Shown here one piece after another: positions 61,720 to 64,000 of a stretch of DNA of 64,000 bases; within the stretch, counting starts at the first letter, position 1; every line of letters begins with the position of its first letter. Location: positions 1-64,000 of the forward strand of contig DASRQX010000348.1 in the NCBI GenBank assembly GCA_035696165.1, written 5' to 3'. The stretch is from Palsa-883 sp035696165. Its GTDB lineage: Bacteria; Pseudomonadota; Alphaproteobacteria; Acetobacterales; Acetobacteraceae. Below the pieces are notes generated by a model that saw only the letters and a program-made list of their open reading frames with translations, did not search any database and was not told where the DNA came from. Position numbers and translations under genes: made by a program.

Positions 61720-62121
61720 ATGCCCGAGAACGGATTGGTCACGCTGCAAAGTTCGCACGATTTCACGACGACGCTGCAGCGGCTGCTGGCGGCGTTGGCC
61801 GCCAAGGGCATCGCGGTGTTCGCCCGTATCGATCATGCGGCCGGCGCGGCGAGCGTGGGGCTCGACCTGCCGCCCACGACGCTGGTCGTGTTCGGCAATC
61901 CCATCGCGGGAACGCCGCTGATGCAGGCGGTGCAGACCGCGGGCATCGATCTGCCGTTGAAGGCGCTGGTCTGGCAGGACGCGCGCGGAACCGTTAATCT
62001 ATCCTATAACGATCCGACCTGGATCGCGGCGCGGCACGCGCTCGGTGGCGCTGTCGATCTGGCCGTCGCCGCGTTGGCGGCGGGGCTTGACGTGCTTGCG
62101 CGGCACGCCACGGGTCCGTGA
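61720..62121 (+). CDS. DUF302-domain protein
   Basis: 133 residues from ATG 61720, chosen because the family begins with this type of sequence (MPENGLVTLQSSHDFTTTLQ) and GGTGGGGA precedes it. ARIDHAAGAASVGLDLPPTT and LVVFGNPIAGTPLMQAVQT are the DUF302 core. The domain may bind a small ligand or metal; function is not established. Confidence 0.88.
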   Translation: MPENGLVTLQSSHDFTTTLQRLLAALAAKGIAVFARIDHAAGAASVGLDLPPTTLVVFGNPIAGTPLMQAVQTAGIDLPLKALVWQDARGTVNLSYNDPTWIAARHALGGAVDLAVAALAAGLDVLARHATGP

Positions 62122-62148
62122 CGCCGGGACCGCGCCATCTCGGGTTGA

Positions 62149-63060
62149 TCAGGGCTGCCGATCGAGGAAGCCGCGCACCGCCGCGATCGTGGCGGCAGGC
62201 TGCTCTTCCATCAGCCAGTGCCCGGAATTCGGGATCACGCATTCGGTAACGTCCGCGGCGGCGAACCGCATGACCGCCGCCATTGTTGGGCCGAAGGATT
62301 TCGCGCCACCGATGGCAAGCACCGGCATCGTCAGCTTCGCCCTGGCGACGAATTCCTCGTTGTCGATCACGTCCTGATCGAAGGCTGCGAACTGGTTGAA
62401 GCCGGCGTGCATGGCGCCCGGCTGCGCATAAAGCCTGGCGTAGTGCTCGCGCGCGGCCTCGCCGAACGACCTGGGGTCGGCCGAGAACTCGTTCCAGAAG
62501 CGGTCGAGGTAGATCCGTTCGCGGCCGGCAACCAGCCGCTCGGCGTCGGGTCCCTGGAATGAAAAGTGCCACAGCGCCCGGCTGCGAACGATCTCGTCCC
62601 ACGGACCGACGCCCGGCAGCGGTGCATCCATGATGACGAAGCGTGTGACGCGCTGCGGGAACTGCGCGGCGAAAGCGTAGCCGACCATGTTGCCGATGTC
62701 GTGCGTGACAAGGTCGGCGGCCGCGATCTTCAAGGGGGCGAACAGGCCCGCGATGTCCTGGCCCTGCGTCTTCTTGTCGTAGCCGTCCGCGGGCCGGGAT
62801 GACAGACCCATGCCGCGCAGGTCGGGCGCGATGACGGTATGGTCGCGGACAAGCTCCGCGGCCAGCGCCGCCCACATGTCGCCGGTCTCGCCGTAGCCGT
62901 GCAGCAACATGACCGCCGGTCCGTGGCCGCCAATGCGGACATGCAGGACCGCCCCGTTTGTCGGGATCTCCTGCGTGCGGAAGTTCTCCGGGAATGGGCG
63001 AAATGGGGTTACGGCGGGCGACGGTGGCGCATCGGATCGGCCGGACGCGGGCTGGGACAT
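62149..63060 (-). CDS. Alpha/beta hydrolase, epoxide hydrolase / haloalkane dehalogenase type
   Basis: 303 residues. HGYGETGDMWAALAAELVRD (oxyanion), DLRGMGLSSRP, nucleophile Asp in VTHDIGNMVGYAFAAQFP and a C-terminal His in IPNSGHWLMEEQPA. An Asp nucleophile rather than Ser points to epoxide hydrolase, haloacetate or haloalkane dehalogenase activity. No signal peptide. It is divergent from the methyltransferase. Confidence 0.9.
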   Translation of the reverse strand: MSQPASGRSDAPPSPAVTPFRPFPENFRTQEIPTNGAVLHVRIGGHGPAVMLLHGYGETGDMWAALAAELVRDHTVIAPDLRGMGLSSRPADGYDKKTQGQDIAGLFAPLKIAAADLVTHDIGNMVGYAFAAQFPQRVTRFVIMDAPLPGVGPWDEIVRSRALWHFSFQGPDAERLVAGRERIYLDRFWNEFSADPRSFGEAAREHYARLYAQPGAMHAGFNQFAAFDQDVIDNEEFVARAKLTMPVLAIGGAKSFGPTMAAVMRFAAADVTECVIPNSGHWLMEEQPAATIAAVRGFLDRQP

Positions 63061-63242
63061 GGTGCATCTCCTTGAGCGGGTGGCGAAGACCGGCTCCCGC
63101 GCCTTGCCTCGCCTGGACATCGCATTTATCGCACACCGGATTTCGCCGTGGTTCGGTGCGGGTGGTTCAAGGCGAGTGCCGCGCCGAGCGGCAGCCTCCT
63201 GTTGGCACCCGTCAACGACCACCTTACGATGGTTGGGCGCAG

Positions 63243-64000
63243 ATGACATCAATCACCACCGACCACGCGCCGCATCAGCCGTTCTACGACGGCGCAACGT
63301 TGCATGTTCGCAGCTACGACTCGATCAACCCCGGCGATGGCCCGGTAATCCGCGGCGATGCACCGTTCTATCTCGATCTCGCCCGTCGCGTGGGTGGTGA
63401 GGTGCTTGAGATCGGCGTAGGTACCGGCCGTGTCGCATTGCAGCTTGCGCGGGCCGGTGTTCAGGTAACCGGCCTCGATGCATCGCCTGACATGCTGGCG
63501 ATCGCGGTCGAGAAAACGGCCAGCGCCGGCCTCGCGGATCGCCTGCGGCTGGAACGCGCCGACATGCGCGGATTCGACCTCGCCACGCGCAGCTTTGGAC
63601 TGGTGATCGTGCCGTTTCGTGCCTTCCAGATCCTGCTGACCCCGCAGGATCAGCTTGCCGCGCTTGCCGCGGTTCGACAGCATCTCCGGCCAGGCGGCAG
63701 CCTCGCGCTGCATCTGTTCGATCCCGATCTGCGTTTGCTGCTGCCGGGTGCGTCGGGCCCGATCGATCGTCAGGTCGGCGTCGACCGTGATACGGGGCGC
63801 CCGGTCGAGGCGATGCTGCAGACGTCGCTGTTCGACCACGTCAATCAGGTGCGCCGCGACCTGTGGTGCTATCGCGCTTTCGCGACCGATGGGACAGTCG
63901 CGGAGCAGGAGGCGCTGGAATTGTCGCTGCGCTGGACCTATCGGTGGGAGATGCGGCATCTGCTGGTGCTCGCCGGCTTCGCGTTCGAAAGTGAGTTCAG
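63243..64000 (+). CDS. Class I SAM-dependent methyltransferase, cut by window edge
   Basis: MTSITTDHAPHQPFYDGATL; 252 codons are visible and the frame is open at 64000. SAM motif I is VLEIGVGTGRVALQLA, motif II VTGLDASPDMLAIAVEK, followed by DRLRLERADMRGFDLA. Late strands LRPGGSLALHLFDPD and VRRDLWCYRAF are normal. The acceptor is unknown; the end is missing. Confidence 0.9.
   Translation, partial: MTSITTDHAPHQPFYDGATLHVRSYDSINPGDGPVIRGDAPFYLDLARRVGGEVLEIGVGTGRVALQLARAGVQVTGLDASPDMLAIAVEKTASAGLADRLRLERADMRGFDLATRSFGLVIVPFRAFQILLTPQDQLAALAAVRQHLRPGGSLALHLFDPDLRLLLPGASGPIDRQVGVDRDTGRPVEAMLQTSLFDHVNQVRRDLWCYRAFATDGTVAEQEALELSLRWTYRWEMRHLLVLAGFAFESEF

Overview
The window is high-GC DNA from an alphaproteobacterium, most likely a member of the Acetobacteraceae/Rhodospirillales. 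This rests on base composition, the slt-dapA-smpB neighbourhood, and the style of the transporters, beta-barrel porin and dispersed GC-rich palindromes. The genus assignment is an inference; there is no rRNA or other marker gene here, and I found no tRNA and no CRISPR array.

Layout. (1) 1-3530 is a decaying accessory segment. The first codons of an IS110-type transposase lie at the left edge, then come a LysR regulator, a zinc-type oxidoreductase, a XapX protein and a MetA-type outer-membrane protein, all broken by frameshifts or a stop. (2) 3673-14686 holds a flavoprotein fused to a SelD-like domain that lacks the catalytic region, a DUF1028 protein, a peptide-type ABC substrate-binding protein with two permeases, a RES-Xre toxin-antitoxin pair followed by a second, diverged copy of the permease 3' end, a GT25 glycosyltransferase and an orphan second substrate-binding protein. 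(3) 14881-33863 is mostly housekeeping and transport: glpD, a CBS-BON protein, a SulP-STAS-cNMP transporter, an M20 peptidase, a TylF-type methyltransferase, kup, a NodT-type efflux lipoprotein, a DMT exporter, an LLM oxidoreductase and an MFS-SDR pair. (4) 34053-38035 is an outer-membrane porin gene interrupted by an integrase-bearing insertion, followed by a WecG/TagA glycosyltransferase that was once translationally coupled to the porin.

(5) 38210-46953 is a same-strand cluster of nine genes: SMP-30 lactonase, TPP enzyme, CoxG-like protein, serine hydrolase, TRIC-type channel, NTF2-like protein, enoyl-CoA hydratase, SDR and MmgE/PrpD. It looks like a catabolic pathway that I cannot assign. 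(6) 47153-51504 encodes a GGDEF-EAL c-di-GMP protein coupled to a nine-TPR lipoprotein. (7) 51986-58672 holds a DUF2252 kinase-like protein, pgpA, a hydrolase, a soluble lytic transglycosylase, dapA and smpB. (8) 58745-64000 holds small secreted and stress proteins, a universal stress protein, a DUF302 protein, an alpha/beta hydrolase and the start of a methyltransferase.

At least three families of dispersed GC-rich palindromic repeats occupy the gaps, plus one AT-rich MITE-like element. The strongest candidates for a second look are the degenerate SelD fusion, the integrase-split porin with 18-bp iteron-like repeats, the duplicated-end RES-Xre locus, and the unassigned nine-gene catabolic cluster.
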